Shown in pieces: positions 63,121 to 64,000 of a stretch of DNA of 64,000 nucleotides. Under the pieces are notes generated by a model. That model was given only the letters and a program-made list of their open reading frames with translations. It was not told the origin of the DNA and ran no database searches. The translations under genes and the position numbers were made by a program. This DNA is from UBA4582 sp047630175 (GTDB taxonomy: Bacteria; Pseudomonadota; Gammaproteobacteria; Pseudomonadales; Azotimanducaceae), in NCBI GenBank assembly GCA_047630175.1, contig JBLHVI010000005.1, forward strand, positions 55,326 through 119,325. Reading direction: 5' to 3'. Every line of letters begins with the position of its first letter. Position 1 is the first letter of the stretch.

Positions 63121-64000
63121 ATGCCCAGCACGGACTCCTCACTGAATGTCACAGAACAAGATCGCTTGTCACCAAGTCGATTTCGCTATGGCTGGGTGAC
63201 TGTCCTATTAATCGCCCTCAGCGCATCGGTTGCACAGGCGTTTGGCCGTTTCAGCTATGGTATTTTATTACCCGCCGTCCGCGACGACTTAGCGATATCT
63301 AACAGTCTGGCAGGGCTTGTTGGCGGGGCTAATGTTGGCGCTTATTTATTGGGCACTATGCTTGTCGCTTGGGCAACAAGCCGATTTCGGCTACTGTCAG
63401 TGCTACGTCTTGGCCTAATATTGGCGACCACGGGCCTGCTGCTAGCCAGCATGGCAAACTCACCTTATATTTTGGCGGGAGCACTTTTTGTGACTGGCAT
63501 CGGCGGTGCATGCGTTTGGATACCAGCACCCATCATCGCCGCGGATGCATTGCCACCAGCAAGGCGCGGTCTTGCCGTTGGACTGATGGGCTCGGGCATC
63601 GGTCTCGGTGTCGCTTTTGCCAGCGTTCTCAGCGGATCCTTGCGATCAAAAACGGGTGATGAAGCATGGACAGATGTGTATCAGATTGAGGGTGCAGTGG
63701 GCGCACTTGTGCTGATTGGCATATTACTGGTAGTTCGTCATGCACAGGCCACGCCATCAGGTGGCGCTGGTATTGGCGGCTTTCGCGCACTGCAACGGAT
63801 GCAAGGTTGGGCACCTTTCATACTGGCCTATTCAATATTTGGCTTTATGTACCTGTTAGTATTCGGATTTTTTACCACTCGACTCGAAGATGACAGCGCA
63901 TGGAGTAGCGCTGATGCTGCATTTGCTTTCACATTGATGGGTATCGCCATGATTTTTGGTGGGCCGTTGTTAGTGACTATTGCTACACGAGTGGGTTCGC
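63121..64000 (+). CDS. MFS transporter (YbfB/YjiJ-like), truncated by the window end
   Basis: The 5' 293 codons of a major facilitator superfamily transporter; the gene continues beyond 64000. From ATG 63121 the protein reads RFRYGWVTVLLIALSASVAQ, then FGRFSYGILLPAVRDDLAIS, a signature of the YbfB/YjiJ group, followed by LAGLVGGANVGAYLLGTMLV. At least eight hydrophobic segments are seen. The substrate is unknown. No strong ribosome site precedes the ATG. Confidence 0.85.
   Translation, partial: MPSTDSSLNVTEQDRLSPSRFRYGWVTVLLIALSASVAQAFGRFSYGILLPAVRDDLAISNSLAGLVGGANVGAYLLGTMLVAWATSRFRLLSVLRLGLILATTGLLLASMANSPYILAGALFVTGIGGACVWIPAPIIAADALPPARRGLAVGLMGSGIGLGVAFASVLSGSLRSKTGDEAWTDVYQIEGAVGALVLIGILLVVRHAQATPSGGAGIGGFRALQRMQGWAPFILAYSIFGFMYLLVFGFFTTRLEDDSAWSSADAAFAFTLMGIAMIFGGPLLVTIATRVGS

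Overview
This 64 kb window looks like chromosomal DNA of a gammaproteobacterium, probably marine. The evidence is an NhaD Na+/H+ antiporter, a PutP Na+/proline symporter, an SLC13 Na+-coupled permease, ExeA/ExeB-type secretion accessory proteins, E. coli-type exonuclease I and MoaB/MoeA, in dense, roughly 50% GC sequence with Shine-Dalgarno starts. A placement near Cellvibrionales (Halieaceae/Spongiibacteraceae-like) is my inference from the gene mix; no rRNA, tRNA or taxonomic marker is present. I see no insertion sequence, prophage, CRISPR array or defence island.

Layout. 1-2.5 kb: an alpha/alpha-toroid protein overlapping tail to tail with a class I methyltransferase, plus small unknowns. 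2.5-8.6 kb: moaB-moeA, nhaD, an enoyl-CoA hydratase-family gene, and a MalY/PatB C-S lyase divergent from msrA. 8.9-13 kb: purC, a gamma-family PLP sulfur amino acid enzyme preceded by what reads as a SAM-II riboswitch, and an M18 aminopeptidase. 12.9-22.5 kb: a proline block holding all three biosynthetic genes (proB facing left; proC and proA facing right) together with uptake and catabolism (putP, putA). A 900-bp AT-rich gap lies between proB and proC, and a three-copy CGACAAT array at 20-bp period sits upstream of proC. 22.8-34.1 kb: a copper/silver detoxification region, with copA and a KefB/C-type antiporter on the left-facing strand and a His/Cys-rich CopL-like secreted protein, cusC, cusB and cusA on the right-facing strand.

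34.1-48.8 kb: a PilZ protein ending inside a 17-bp perfect inverted repeat, exonuclease I, an SLC13 permease, a COG4324-like lipoprotein aminopeptidase, exeA-exeB, a PPOX flavoprotein, a formyltransferase, a DEAD-box helicase, an Fe-S photolyase, an alpha/beta hydrolase, and a DUF1456 protein with a histone H1-like Lys/Ala/Pro tail. 48.9-64 kb: a MATE pump divergent from a MarR regulator, a methyltransferase, a six-TM protein, a 2-hydroxychromene-2-carboxylate isomerase-like protein, a DUF442-like phosphatase, a DUF6265 protein divergent from a LysR regulator whose natural start appears to be ATC, a 2TM protein, an MBL hydrolase, an aldo/keto reductase, a second MATE pump, an S9 peptidase, an alpha/beta hydrolase and a truncated MFS transporter.

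The gene content is mostly housekeeping or accessory families that are already known. The most interesting signals are regulatory: the SAM-II-like element outside its usual alphaproteobacterial setting, the phased array before proC, the ATC-start LysR gene with its operators, and the hairpin that is also coding sequence at the end of the PilZ gene. I did not find a convincing new multi-gene system.
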